A stretch of 6,695 nt of DNA from the NCBI GenBank assembly GCA_044867805.1, contig JBIOVQ010000311.1, positions 1 through 6,695 on the forward strand. Reading direction: 5' to 3'. The DNA is from SG8-41 sp044867805 (GTDB lineage Bacteria > Pseudomonadota > Gammaproteobacteria > Burkholderiales > SG8-41). The notes below the pieces were generated by a model that did not search any database, had not been told where the DNA came from, and saw only the letters and a program-made list of their open reading frames with translations. Of the stretch, positions 1-6,089 are shown piece by piece; positions within the stretch are counted from its first letter, which is position 1; each line of letters begins with the position of its first letter. Made by a program: the position numbers and the translations under genes.

Positions 1-543
1 GAGGCCGCAGCGGCGCACGCACTTGACGATGTTCTGCGCGGCGGACACGGCGCCGGTCACGATGTGCACCTTGACCTCCAGGCGCACCCCGCTCATGCCG
101 AGCGGCTCGCGCACGTCCTCCTGCCCGTCGATGATGAATTCCTGGTTGAGCACGTGCAGGATCTGCTGGTCGTTCGGTATCTGCACGGCGCGCGCCGTGT
201 CCACCACGCGCTCGATGTCGGCCAGCGCCACTTCCTTGTCCTTGACCGCGACCATCCCCTGCGAGTTGAAGCTGCGGACATGGCTGCCGGCGATGCCGGT
301 GTAGACCTCGCGGATCTTGCAGTCGGCCATCAGCTCCGCCTCTTCCAGCGCGCGCTGGATGGCGTTGACCGTGGTCTCGATGTTGACCACCACGCCCTTC
401 TTCAGGCCGCGCGACGGGTGGCTGCCCATGCCGATGATCTCGAAGCCGCCCTCCGGCCGGACCTCCGCGACGATGGCGGCGATCTTGGAGGTGCCGACGT
501 CGAGCCCCACCAGCAGCTTCTTGTTGTCCCGCGCCATTCCCAT
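1..543 (-). CDS. ftsA: Cell division protein FtsA, N-terminal part (cut by window edge)
   Basis: FtsA is the actin-like ATPase that tethers FtsZ filaments to the inner membrane and recruits later divisome proteins. The frame is open for 181 codons from the ATG at 543 to the window edge, against roughly 410-420 residues in full-length FtsA. Residues 12-22 (VGLDVGTSKIA) are the phosphate-1 loop of the actin/Hsp70 superfamily. Residues from about 85, including YTGIAGSHVRSFNSQG, match the FtsA-specific 1C subdomain, and the fragment ends at CVRRCGL. The membrane-targeting C-terminal helix is outside the window. I prefer the ATG at 543 because it leaves 11 residues before VGL, as in E. coli FtsA; a GGAA lies 8 nt upstream. 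An in-frame ATG at 537 is the alternative. The gene follows ftsQ after 17 bp, and an AGGAG overlaps the ftsQ stop codon, which suggests translational coupling. Confidence 0.96.
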   Translation of the reverse strand, partial: MGMARDNKKLLVGLDVGTSKIAAIVAEVRPEGGFEIIGMGSHPSRGLKKGVVVNIETTVNAIQRALEEAELMADCKIREVYTGIAGSHVRSFNSQGMVAVKDKEVALADIERVVDTARAVQIPNDQQILHVLNQEFIIDGQEDVREPLGMSGVRLEVKVHIVTGAVSAAQNIVKCVRRCGL

Positions 544-560
544 GCTCGCGCTTCCGACTC

Positions 561-1361
561 CTATTGGGCCCGCCCGCGCCTCGGCGCCGCCGGCTCGGGC
601 TTCAGTCCCGGCATGCGCACGGCGAAGCCGTTGCCGTAGCGCAGATCCACGTGCTCGATGCGCCGCCCGAGCGCGCCGAGCGTGCGGTCGTAGGCGCCGA
701 CGAAGCGGGCGAGCCGCGCTTCCACCTGCTCGCGCCCGAGCTCCAGCGTGAGGCCGTTGTCGAGCTTCAGCTGCCACGCGCGGCGCGGCGACACCCGCAC
801 CTGCACCGGGGCGGCGCCGATCGCCTCCAGGCTGCGCACGAAATAGCGGTACTGGATGGTGATCTCGCGGGCCATGCCCTCCGGCCCGAAGAACAGCGGA
901 AGGTTTCCGCCCTGCCTGCCGGCGAAGACCTCGCCGTGCGTGTTCACCAGCGCGTTGCCGCCCCAGCGCGCGAGCGCGACGTGCTCCTCGATGGCCACCT
1001 CGAGCGCGGCGGGCCATTGGCGTCGCACATCCGCGCGCCGCACCCAGGTAAGCTTCTGGAACGCCGCGGCGGCGGCGGCGAGATCGACCGTGAGGAAGTT
1101 GCCCCTCAATTCCCGCTGCACGACACCCTCGATTTCCCCGCGCGTGACTCGCGTGAGCCCGCCGCTGACCCGCACTTCGGAGAGCTCGAACATCGGGAGT
1201 CGCGTGGCGAGCGACCACAGCAGGTACAGCGCGAGCACGGCGGCCAGGCCGTACAGCGCATTGGCGGCGGCGTTGAGCACGGGCGGCGCGCTCCATATGG
1301 CCGGGCCGGGCCGTCTCTCGTTTCTCGTTTCTCGCCTTCCGTATCTGGGGTCAGCCGGCAT
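561..1361 (-). CDS. ftsQ: Cell division protein FtsQ
   Basis: FtsQ is a bitopic inner-membrane protein that joins FtsB and FtsL and links early and late divisome proteins. This product has 266 residues, close to the family's usual length. It has a basic cytoplasmic tail (1-28), one transmembrane helix (about 34-53, ALYGLAAVLALYLLWSLA), a POTRA domain (about 58-127, from FELSEVRVSGG to VAIEEHVALARWG) and a periplasmic beta domain ending in the typical VDLRYGNGFAVR (238-249). The start at 1361 is supported by GGAG at 1369-1372 with a 7-nt spacer, and it is the only ATG in frame before the helix. Oddly, residues 10-16 (RETRNER) are encoded by a 7-bp tandem repeat. Homologues, as I recall them, often begin with Met-Trp, where this frame has ATA-TGG (residues 22-23). 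It lies 92 bp after ddl and 17 bp before ftsA. The family call is secure; the exact N-terminus is less so. Confidence 0.93.
   Translation of the reverse strand: MPADPRYGRRETRNERRPGPAIWSAPPVLNAAANALYGLAAVLALYLLWSLATRLPMFELSEVRVSGGLTRVTRGEIEGVVQRELRGNFLTVDLAAAAAAFQKLTWVRRADVRRQWPAALEVAIEEHVALARWGGNALVNTHGEVFAGRQGGNLPLFFGPEGMAREITIQYRYFVRSLEAIGAAPVQVRVSPRRAWQLKLDNGLTLELGREQVEARLARFVGAYDRTLGALGRRIEHVDLRYGNGFAVRMPGLKPEPAAPRRGRAQ
1316..1336. repeat. Heptamer tandem array inside ftsQ N-terminus
   Basis: Three consecutive 7-bp units on the plus strand: TCTCGTT, TCTCGTT, TCTCGCC. They fall within ftsQ codons 10-16 and give the charged stretch RETRNER. No inverted partner is visible nearby. Confidence 0.8.
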
Positions 1362-1368
1362 GGGCGGT

Positions 1369-1372
1369 CTCC
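1369..1372 (-). promoter_or_regulatory. Ribosome-binding site of ftsQ
   Basis: The minus strand reads GGAG, 7 nt before the ATG at 1361. This decides the ftsQ start. The motif is part of the last heptamer (CTCCAAG on the plus strand) of the leader repeat array, so the repeat itself appears to supply the site. Confidence 0.65.
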
Positions 1373-1444
1373 AAGCTCAAGCTCCAAATCCCAAACTCCA
1401 AATCCCAAACGTTCGGTGCTTGGTGCTTGGAATTTGGTGCTTCC
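1369..1444. repeat. Heptamer array and long imperfect palindrome between ddl and ftsQ
   Basis: Eleven consecutive units, ten of 7 bp and one of 6 bp, fill most of the 92-bp ddl-ftsQ gap. On the plus strand they read CTCCAAG, CTCAAG, CTCCAAA, TCCCAAA, CTCCAAA, TCCCAAA, CGTTCGG, TGCTTGG, TGCTTGG, AATTTGG, TGCTTCC. The array turns around at AACGTT (1408-1413): 1379-1410 is the imperfect inverse of 1411-1442, with 24 of 32 positions matching and no loop. It is much richer in A and T than the flanking genes. Confidence 0.85.
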
Positions 1445-1453
1445 CGCGTCAAC

Positions 1454-2395
1454 TCAGGCGACATGGGCTGACTCCAATATCCGTATGCACAAGCCCTCGA
1501 AGGAAATGCCGCGGGCGCGCGCGGCCATGGGCACCAGGCTGTGATCGGTCATCCCCGGGATGGTGTTGACCTCGAGCAGGTGGGGCTGGCCGGCGCGGTC
1601 GAGCATCAGGTCCACCCGTCCCCAGCCGCTGCAGCCGAGCACGCGGAACGCTTCCAGGGACAGGGCCTGGAGCGAGCGTTCCTGGTCGGCGGGCAGCCCG
1701 CACGGGAGGATGTAGCGGGTGTCGTCGGCGAAGTACTTCGCCTCGTAGTCGTAGAACTCGCGCGGAGTCTCGAGCCGGATCAGCGGCAGCGGCTCGTCGC
1801 CGAGAATGCCCGCGGTGAGCTCCATTCCTTCGATGAAGCCCTCCGCCATCACCACGTCGTCGTAGCGCGCGGCGAGCTCGCGGGCCGGCGCGATCTTTTC
1901 CACCGAGGTCACCTTGCTCATGCCGATCGAGGACCCCTCGCGCGCCGGCTTCATCATCAGGGGCAGCTTCAATCGCGCCGCGAGGCCGGCCGGGTCGGTG
2001 CGCGCGGTCACCACCTCCCACGCCGGCGTGGGCAGGCCCGCCGCCCGCCACAGCAGCTTGGTGCGCCACTTGTCCATCGCGAGCGCGCTCGCCATGACCC
2101 CGCTCCCGGTATAGGGCAGGCCGAGATACTCGAGCGCCCCCTGCACCGTGCCGTCCTCGCCCAGGCGGCCGTGCAGCGCGATGAACACGCGCTCGAAGCC
2201 CTGCGCTTTCAGCTCCTCCAGGCCGCGGTCCCGCGGATCGAACGCGTGCGCGTCCACCCCGCTCTTCCTGAGCGCGTTGAGCACCATCGTCCCGCTCTTC
2301 AGCGAGATCTCGCGTTCTGCGCTACGTCCGCCCATCAGCACCGCCACCTTTCCAAAAGCGTGAGGCGTTGGGCGTGAGGCGTTAGGCGAACCCAT
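1454..2395 (-). CDS. ddlB: D-alanine--D-alanine ligase (DdlB type)
   Basis: This cytoplasmic ATP-grasp ligase joins two D-alanines into the dipeptide that MurF adds to the peptidoglycan stem. It has 313 residues against 306 in E. coli DdlB and matches it along its length. Key motifs are GGRSAEREISL (22-32, first D-Ala site Glu28), HGRLGEDGTVQG (75-86), MDKWRTK (107-113), MMKPAREGSSIGMSKV (147-162, ATP-binding Lys149 and the serine loop), FYDYEAKY (214-221), GWGRVDLMLD (257-266) and LLEVNTIPGMT (273-283, Mg-binding Glu275 and Asn277). No catalytic residue is missing. The ATG at 2395 is preceded by GAGG with a 6-nt spacer. Residues 3-13 (SPNASRPTPHA), ahead of the conserved FGKVAVLMGG, are encoded by a heptamer repeat and look like an added extension. 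The gene starts 53 bp after murB. The start lies in the loop of a potential mRNA hairpin. Confidence 0.97.
   Translation of the reverse strand: MGSPNASRPTPHAFGKVAVLMGGRSAEREISLKSGTMVLNALRKSGVDAHAFDPRDRGLEELKAQGFERVFIALHGRLGEDGTVQGALEYLGLPYTGSGVMASALAMDKWRTKLLWRAAGLPTPAWEVVTARTDPAGLAARLKLPLMMKPAREGSSIGMSKVTSVEKIAPARELAARYDDVVMAEGFIEGMELTAGILGDEPLPLIRLETPREFYDYEAKYFADDTRYILPCGLPADQERSLQALSLEAFRVLGCSGWGRVDLMLDRAGQPHLLEVNTIPGMTDHSLVPMAARARGISFEGLCIRILESAHVA
2358..2385. repeat. Heptamer array at the 5' end of ddl (left arm)
   Basis: Four 7-bp units on the plus strand: GCGTGAG, GCGTTGG, GCGTGAG, GCGTTAG, followed by a partial GCG. They encode most of Ddl residues 4-13. They form the left arm of an inverted pair with the array at 2431-2458. 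Confidence 0.88.
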
Positions 2396-2401
2396 TGGCC
2401 A

Positions 2402-2405
2402 CCTC
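2402..2405 (-). promoter_or_regulatory. Ribosome-binding site of ddl
   Basis: The minus strand reads GAGG, 6 nt before the ATG at 2395. It supports this start despite the unusual repeat-encoded N-terminus that follows. Confidence 0.7.
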
Positions 2406-2430
2406 GTCGCTCAATTCCTGTCGGCATTCC

Positions 2431-2458
2431 CGCCTCACTCCTCACTCCTTACGCCTCA
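2431..2458. repeat. Heptamer array across the murB stop codon (right arm)
   Basis: Four 7-bp units on the plus strand: CGCCTCA, CTCCTCA, CTCCTTA, CGCCTCA. The murB TAA stop (2451-2449) is made by one unit, and the last two MurB codons (Glu-Ala) also come from the array. It is the inverted partner of the array at 2358-2385. Confidence 0.88.
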
Positions 2459-3489
2459 CCGATAATGCGCACTTCGCGCTCGAGCGCGATCCCGAATGTT
2501 TCCTTGACCCGGCGCTCCGCCAGCTCGATCAGGGCCTCGATGTCGGCGGCGCGCGCGCCGCCGCGATTGACGATGAAATTGGCGTGCCTGTCCGAGATCG
2601 CCGCGCCGCCGATCGCGTGTCCCTTGAGGCCGCAGGCTTCGATCATCCGCGCTGCGTAGTCGCCCTTGGGATTGCGGAACACGGAGCCGGCGTTGGGCTC
2701 GCCGAGCGGCTGCGTCGCGAGGCGCCGCTTCAGCAATTCGGTGATCTTCCGGCGCGATTCCGTGCGCGAGCCGCGCTTCAGCTTGAAGGTCGCGGCAACG
2801 AACCACTCTTCCGGGGGCTGAGGGCTGACGGCTGACGGCTGACGGCTTTGTCTCAACTGGACGTGCCTGTAGTCGATCTCATAGTCCTCGCGCGTGCGCT
2901 CGCGCAGCGCGCCGGAGCGATTCAGCGTCGTCACCGTCGCCACGATGTCCCAGGTCTCGCCGCCGAAGCAGCCCGCGTTCATCGCCAGCGCGCCGCCCAC
3001 GGTGCCGGGAATCCCGGCGAGGAATTCCGCGCCGGCGAGGTCGTGGAGCGCGGCAAAGCGGGCCACCTTGGGGCTGGCGACACCCGCTTCCGCGCAGACC
3101 TCGCCGCCCTCGCCGGTCGCGCCGGCCGCATGGCGCAGCTCGCGCAGCGCCCAGTGAGTGAAGATCACCGTGCCGCGCAGCCCGCCGTCGCGCACCAGCA
3201 GGTTGCTGCCGAGACCCACGACGTGCACCGGCTCCGTCGCGGGCAGCGCGCGGACGAAGCGCGCGAGATCGGGCAGGTCGACCGGGAAGTACGCGGCCTG
3301 CGCCGCGCCGCCCGCGCGCCAGCTCACGTGCCGCGCCATGGGCTCGCGCGATCGCAGTTCGCCCCGCACCGTCTTGCCACCTGCTTTCACGGTTTCAATC
3401 GTTTTCGCCATCGCGCGCCATGGACGCGGAGCGAGGAACGAGGGATGACCCGCAAGGGCCAGCCCGTTTCCTGCCGCGTCGGTTCTCAT
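2449..3489 (-). CDS. murB: UDP-N-acetylenolpyruvoylglucosamine reductase MurB
   Basis: MurB is the cytoplasmic FAD enzyme that uses NADPH to reduce UDP-GlcNAc-enolpyruvate to UDP-MurNAc, the substrate of MurC next door. The 346-residue frame carries the MurB signatures: EPMARHVSWRAGG (49-61), the FAD-binding VGLGSNLLVRDGG (91-103), GIPGTVGGALAMNAG (159-173), NAGSVFRNPKGD (266-277, proton-donor Ser269), AISDRHANFIVN (297-308) and LEREVRIIG (336-344, catalytic Glu339). Residues 214-225 come from a 7-bp tandem array lying between DYRHVQLR and EEWFVAATFKL; the family normally has a short link there. The upstream ATG at 3489 sits inside another heptamer array, has no clean ribosome-binding site and gives about 40 residues without resemblance to MurB. 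The ATG at 3411 (MAKTIETVKAGG) would give 320 residues, nearer the usual length, but also lacks a clear site. The start is therefore uncertain; the function is not. Confidence 0.96.
   Translation of the reverse strand: MRTDAAGNGLALAGHPSFLAPRPWRAMAKTIETVKAGGKTVRGELRSREPMARHVSWRAGGAAQAAYFPVDLPDLARFVRALPATEPVHVVGLGSNLLVRDGGLRGTVIFTHWALRELRHAAGATGEGGEVCAEAGVASPKVARFAALHDLAGAEFLAGIPGTVGGALAMNAGCFGGETWDIVATVTTLNRSGALRERTREDYEIDYRHVQLRQSRQPSAVSPQPPEEWFVAATFKLKRGSRTESRRKITELLKRRLATQPLGEPNAGSVFRNPKGDYAARMIEACGLKGHAIGGAAISDRHANFIVNRGGARAADIEALIELAERRVKETFGIALEREVRIIGEA
2816..2850. repeat. Heptamer array within murB
   Basis: Five 7-bp units on the plus strand: GGCTGAG, GGCTGAC, GGCTGAC, GGCTGAC, GGCTTTG. 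They lie wholly inside murB and encode residues 214-225, a Gln/Ser/Pro-rich stretch (QSRQPSAVSPQP). No inverted partner is visible nearby. Confidence 0.92.
3428..3448. repeat. Heptamer array in murB 5' region (left arm)
   Basis: Three 7-bp units on the plus strand: GGAGCGA, GGAACGA, GGGATGA. The segment 3438-3448 is a perfect 11-bp inverse of 3486-3496, with weaker matching beyond (16 of 21 in total). The two arms are separated by 37 bp. Confidence 0.75.
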
Positions 3490-3527
3490 CCCTCGTCACT
3501 CGTCACTCGTCACTCGTTACCCGTCAT
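3486..3527. repeat. Heptamer array across the murC-murB junction (right arm)
   Basis: Six 7-bp units on the plus strand: TCATCCC, TCGTCAC three times, TCGTTAC, CCGTCAT. The array fills the whole 34-bp gap and extends into both genes. It supplies the murC TGA stop (3526-3524) and the upstream candidate ATG of murB (3489-3487). Confidence 0.92.
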
Positions 3528-4945
3528 GCCGCGTCGGTCACGCTCCGCGGCCGGTTCACCAGCATCGCCGGGACGTTGCCGATGGATCCGGCGCCCATCG
3601 TCAGCACCACGTCGCCGTCGCGCGCGAGGCCGAGGATCGCGGCCGGCAGCTCGGCGACTTTCTCGACGAAAACGGGCTCGACCCGGCCGTGCACCCGGAT
3701 GGCGCGCGCGAGCGCCTTGCCGTCGGCCGCCACGATCGGCGCTTCGCCTGCCGGGTAGACCTCGGTCAGCACCAGCGCGTCGGCAGTCGAGAGCACGCTC
3801 ACGAAGTCCTCGAAGCAGTCGCGGGTGCGCGTGTAGCGGTGGGGCTGGAACGCGAGCAGGATCCGGCGGCCGGGGAAGGCGCCGCGGGCGGCCGCCAGCG
3901 TCGCCGCCATCTCCGCCGGGTGATGCCCGTAGTCGTCGACGAGGGCGAAGCTGCCGCCGCCGCTGAGACGAATCTTGCCGTGGCGCTCGAAGCGCCGGCC
4001 GACACCCTTGAATTCCGCGAGGGCCTTCACGATGGCCGCCTCCGGCACGCCCAGCTCGGCGCCCACCGCGATCGCCGCGAGCGCGTTGCGCACGTTGTGC
4101 GCGCCCGGGAGATTGAGGGTGATCGCGAGCTCGGCTCCGCCGGAGCGTCCACCGCCGGCGAGCAGCGCGCGGAAGCGCATCTGCGTCCCGTTGGGCGTCA
4201 CGTCCAGCGCCCGCACGTGCGCGTCGGGAGCGAGGCCGTAGGTCACCACCGGCTTGGTGATCTGCGGCATGACGGCGCGCACGTTGGTGTCGTCCGCGCA
4301 CAGCACGGCGACGCCGTAGAACGGCAGGCGCTGGAGGAAGTCCACGAAAGCCTGGCGCAGCTTGTCGAGCGAGTGCTCGTAGGTTTCCATGTGGTCGGCG
4401 TCGATGTTGGTAACGACGGCGAGCACCGGCTGCAGGTAGAGGAACGAGGCGTCGGACTCGTCCGCCTCCACCACGATGAACTCACCCGCCCCCAGCCGCG
4501 CGCTCGCGCCCGCGGCTTCGAGGCGGCCGCCGATCACGAAGGTCGGGTCGAGCCCGCCTTCCGCCAGCACGCTGGCGACGAGGCTCGTCGTGGTGGTCTT
4601 GCCGTGGGTGCCGGCGACCGCGATGCCCTGCTTGAGCCGCATCAGCTCGGCGAGCATGAGGGCCCGCGGCACGAGCGGGACCTTGCGCTCGCGGGCCGCG
4701 ATGAGCTCGGCGTTGTCATCCTTGACGGCGCTCGACACCACCACGGCGTCGGCGCCCGCGATGTGCTGCGCGTCGTGGCCGATGTGGATCTTGGCGCCGA
4801 GCTGGCGCAGGCGCCGGGTGGCCGTGCTCTCGGCCAGGTCGGAGCCGCTCACCTTGTAGCGCAGCGTGAGCAGCACCTCGGCGATGCCGCTCATGCCCGC
4901 GCCGCCTATACCAACGAAATGCACATGCTTTACCTTGTGCCTCAT
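3524..4945 (-). CDS. murC: UDP-N-acetylmuramate--L-alanine ligase MurC
   Basis: MurC is the cytoplasmic ATP-dependent ligase that adds L-alanine to UDP-MurNAc, the first amino acid of the stem peptide. The 473-residue product has the normal three-domain layout. The N-terminal UDP-binding domain begins with HFVGIGGAGMSGIAEVL (9-25). The central ATPase domain has the P-loop AGTHGKTTTTS (111-121, Lys116), EADESDASF (160-168), TNIDADHMETY (179-189) and the HNVRNALAA motif (283-291). The C-terminal domain has DDYGHHPAEM (337-346), QPHRYTRT (367-374) and MGAGSIGNV (450-458). All key residues are present. The ATG at 4945 has AAGGA about 10 nt upstream and puts the glycine-rich loop at the expected distance from the N-terminus. 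It follows murG by 49 bp. The stop codon lies inside a heptamer array. Confidence 0.98.
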   Translation of the reverse strand: MRHKVKHVHFVGIGGAGMSGIAEVLLTLRYKVSGSDLAESTATRRLRQLGAKIHIGHDAQHIAGADAVVVSSAVKDDNAELIAARERKVPLVPRALMLAELMRLKQGIAVAGTHGKTTTTSLVASVLAEGGLDPTFVIGGRLEAAGASARLGAGEFIVVEADESDASFLYLQPVLAVVTNIDADHMETYEHSLDKLRQAFVDFLQRLPFYGVAVLCADDTNVRAVMPQITKPVVTYGLAPDAHVRALDVTPNGTQMRFRALLAGGGRSGGAELAITLNLPGAHNVRNALAAIAVGAELGVPEAAIVKALAEFKGVGRRFERHGKIRLSGGGSFALVDDYGHHPAEMAATLAAARGAFPGRRILLAFQPHRYTRTRDCFEDFVSVLSTADALVLTEVYPAGEAPIVAADGKALARAIRVHGRVEPVFVEKVAELPAAILGLARDGDVVLTMGAGSIGNVPAMLVNRPRSVTDAA

Positions 4946-4955
4946 CGAGCGAATT

Positions 4956-4960
4956 TCCTT
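4956..4960 (-). promoter_or_regulatory. Ribosome-binding site of murC
   Basis: The minus strand reads AAGGA, with a spacer of about 10 nt to the ATG at 4945. The site directly follows the heptamer array in the murG-murC gap. Confidence 0.55.
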
Positions 4961-4961
4961 T

Positions 4962-4989
4962 CGACTTCCGACTTCCGACTTCCGACTTG
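4962..4989. repeat. Heptamer array in murG-murC gap
   Basis: Four 7-bp units on the plus strand: CGACTTC three times, then CGACTTG. They take up most of the 49-bp gap between the murG stop and the murC ribosome-binding site. No inverted partner is seen nearby. Confidence 0.9.
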
Positions 4990-4994
4990 CCTCT

Positions 4995-6071
4995 TCATGC
5001 GGCCCCCGCCAATTCCATGCAGACCTGCGCCACGGCGCGCGTCGCTTCGGGCCGGCCCACGGCGCGCGCCGCCTGCGCCATGCCGACCAGCCGCTCGCGC
5101 TTGAGGCCGGCGACCACCTCCGAGAGCCGCTGCGCAGTGAGCTCGTGCTGCGGGATCAACAGCGCGGCGCCGTGGTCGGCCAGAAAGCGCGCGTTGATCG
5201 TCTGGTGGTCGTCCACCGAGTGCGGATAGGGCACCAGCACCGAAGCGATGCCGGCGGCGGCGATTTCGGCGACGGTCGTCGCGCCGGCGCGGCAGATGAT
5301 CAGGTCGGTCTCCGCGTAGCGCGCCGCCATGTCGTCGATGAACGGGACCACCTCGGCGGCGACGCCGAGCTCCTGGTAGCGGCCGCGCACCGTGTCCGAG
5401 TGGCCCGCTCCGGCCTGGTGCAGCACGCGCGGGCGCGCGGCAGCGGCAACCAGGGCCAGCGCTTCCGGCACCACCGTGTTCAGCGCCTGCGCGCCCTGGC
5501 TGCCGCCGACCACCAGCAGCCGCAGCTGTCCGGCGCGCGCGGCATAGCGGTTCTCCGGCGGCGACATCGCGACGATCTCCTGGCGCACCGGGTTGCCGGT
5601 CCAGATCACCGCGGTCGCCTCGCCGAACGCGCTCGGAAAAGTGGTCAGCACGCGGTCCGCGAGCTTCGCGAGCACGCGGTTGGCGAGCCCGGCGATCGAG
5701 TTCTGCTCGTGGATCACCAGCGGCCGCTTGAAGAAGGAGGCCATCATCGCGCCGGGGAACGACACGTAGCCGCCCATGCCGAGCACGAGATCGGGCCGGT
5801 GCGCGAAGATCGCGCGCGCGCTCTGCCAGAAGGCGACGAGGAGGTTGAGCGGCAGGAGCGCGAACGCGACGGGGCCGCGCCCGCGCACGCCCGCGAAGCG
5901 GACCCACGCCATGGTATAGCCGCGCGCCGGGATGATCCGCTCCTCCATGGCCCCGCGCACGCCGACCCACACCACATTCCAGCCCTGTGCCCGCAGGTGC
6001 TCCGCCACCGCCAGCGCCGGGAAGATGTGGCCTCCCGTGCCGCCCGCCATGATCATGATCGTCCGACTCAT
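4995..6071 (-). CDS. murG: UDP-GlcNAc:lipid I N-acetylglucosaminyltransferase MurG
   Basis: MurG is the peripheral inner-membrane GT-B glycosyltransferase that moves GlcNAc from UDP-GlcNAc to lipid I, forming lipid II, the substrate used by FtsW and FtsI. The product has 358 residues, as is normal. The N-domain has the glycine-rich loop GGTGGHIFPALA (10-21), the second loop MGGYVSFPG (99-107) and HEQNSIAGLANR (121-132). The linker carries GNPVR (159-163). The C-domain has the donor-site loop GGSQGAQALN (189-198), RAGATTVAEIAAAG (261-274, ribose-binding Glu269) and PYPHSVDDHQTINA (281-294). The frame stays open to an ATG at 6170, but that 33-residue extension is encoded by the intergenic repeat. 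The ATG at 6071, nine residues before the first loop, matches homologues. A G-rich stretch upstream is only a weak ribosome-binding site. ftsW ends 109 bp before. Confidence 0.97.
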   Translation of the reverse strand: MSRTIMIMAGGTGGHIFPALAVAEHLRAQGWNVVWVGVRGAMEERIIPARGYTMAWVRFAGVRGRGPVAFALLPLNLLVAFWQSARAIFAHRPDLVLGMGGYVSFPGAMMASFFKRPLVIHEQNSIAGLANRVLAKLADRVLTTFPSAFGEATAVIWTGNPVRQEIVAMSPPENRYAARAGQLRLLVVGGSQGAQALNTVVPEALALVAAAARPRVLHQAGAGHSDTVRGRYQELGVAAEVVPFIDDMAARYAETDLIICRAGATTVAEIAAAGIASVLVPYPHSVDDHQTINARFLADHGAALLIPQHELTAQRLSEVVAGLKRERLVGMAQAARAVGRPEATRAVAQVCMELAGAA

Positions 6072-6089
6072 GACCGCCCAACCCCATCG

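Larger units (their letters stand above)
2360..2459 (-). promoter_or_regulatory. Potential mRNA hairpin enclosing the ddl start
   Basis: Plus-strand 2360-2388 and the reverse complement of 2431-2459 match at 24 of 29 positions, leaving a 42-nt loop (2389-2430). In the transcript the 5' arm contains the murB stop codon (2451-2449), the loop contains the ddl ribosome-binding site and ATG, and the 3' arm is ddl coding sequence. The inverted match is seen directly. A role in coupling ddl translation to murB termination is inference. Confidence 0.5.

Noticed and set aside
2544..2563. Perfect 20-bp palindrome CGGCGGCGCGCGCGCCGCCG, and a 16-bp one at 2474-2489
   Set aside because: Both lie in murB coding sequence rich in Arg, Ala, Leu and Glu codons. 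Such GC-only palindromes arise readily from codon bias, and neither sits near a boundary or another copy.
3689..5104. Long plus-strand open frames opposite the genes (also 564-1544, 1541-2377, 2848-3966, 4866-6128)
   Set aside because: Their products are Arg/Ala/His/Gly-rich without recognisable motifs. They lie opposite genes with clear family signatures, as expected of antisense frames in GC-rich DNA.
4942..6087. Minus-strand open frame overlapping murG in another phase
   Set aside because: Its product is low-complexity Arg/Gly/Ala sequence, while the murG phase carries every GT-B signature. The G-rich ATG at 6087 is simply upstream of the real murG start.
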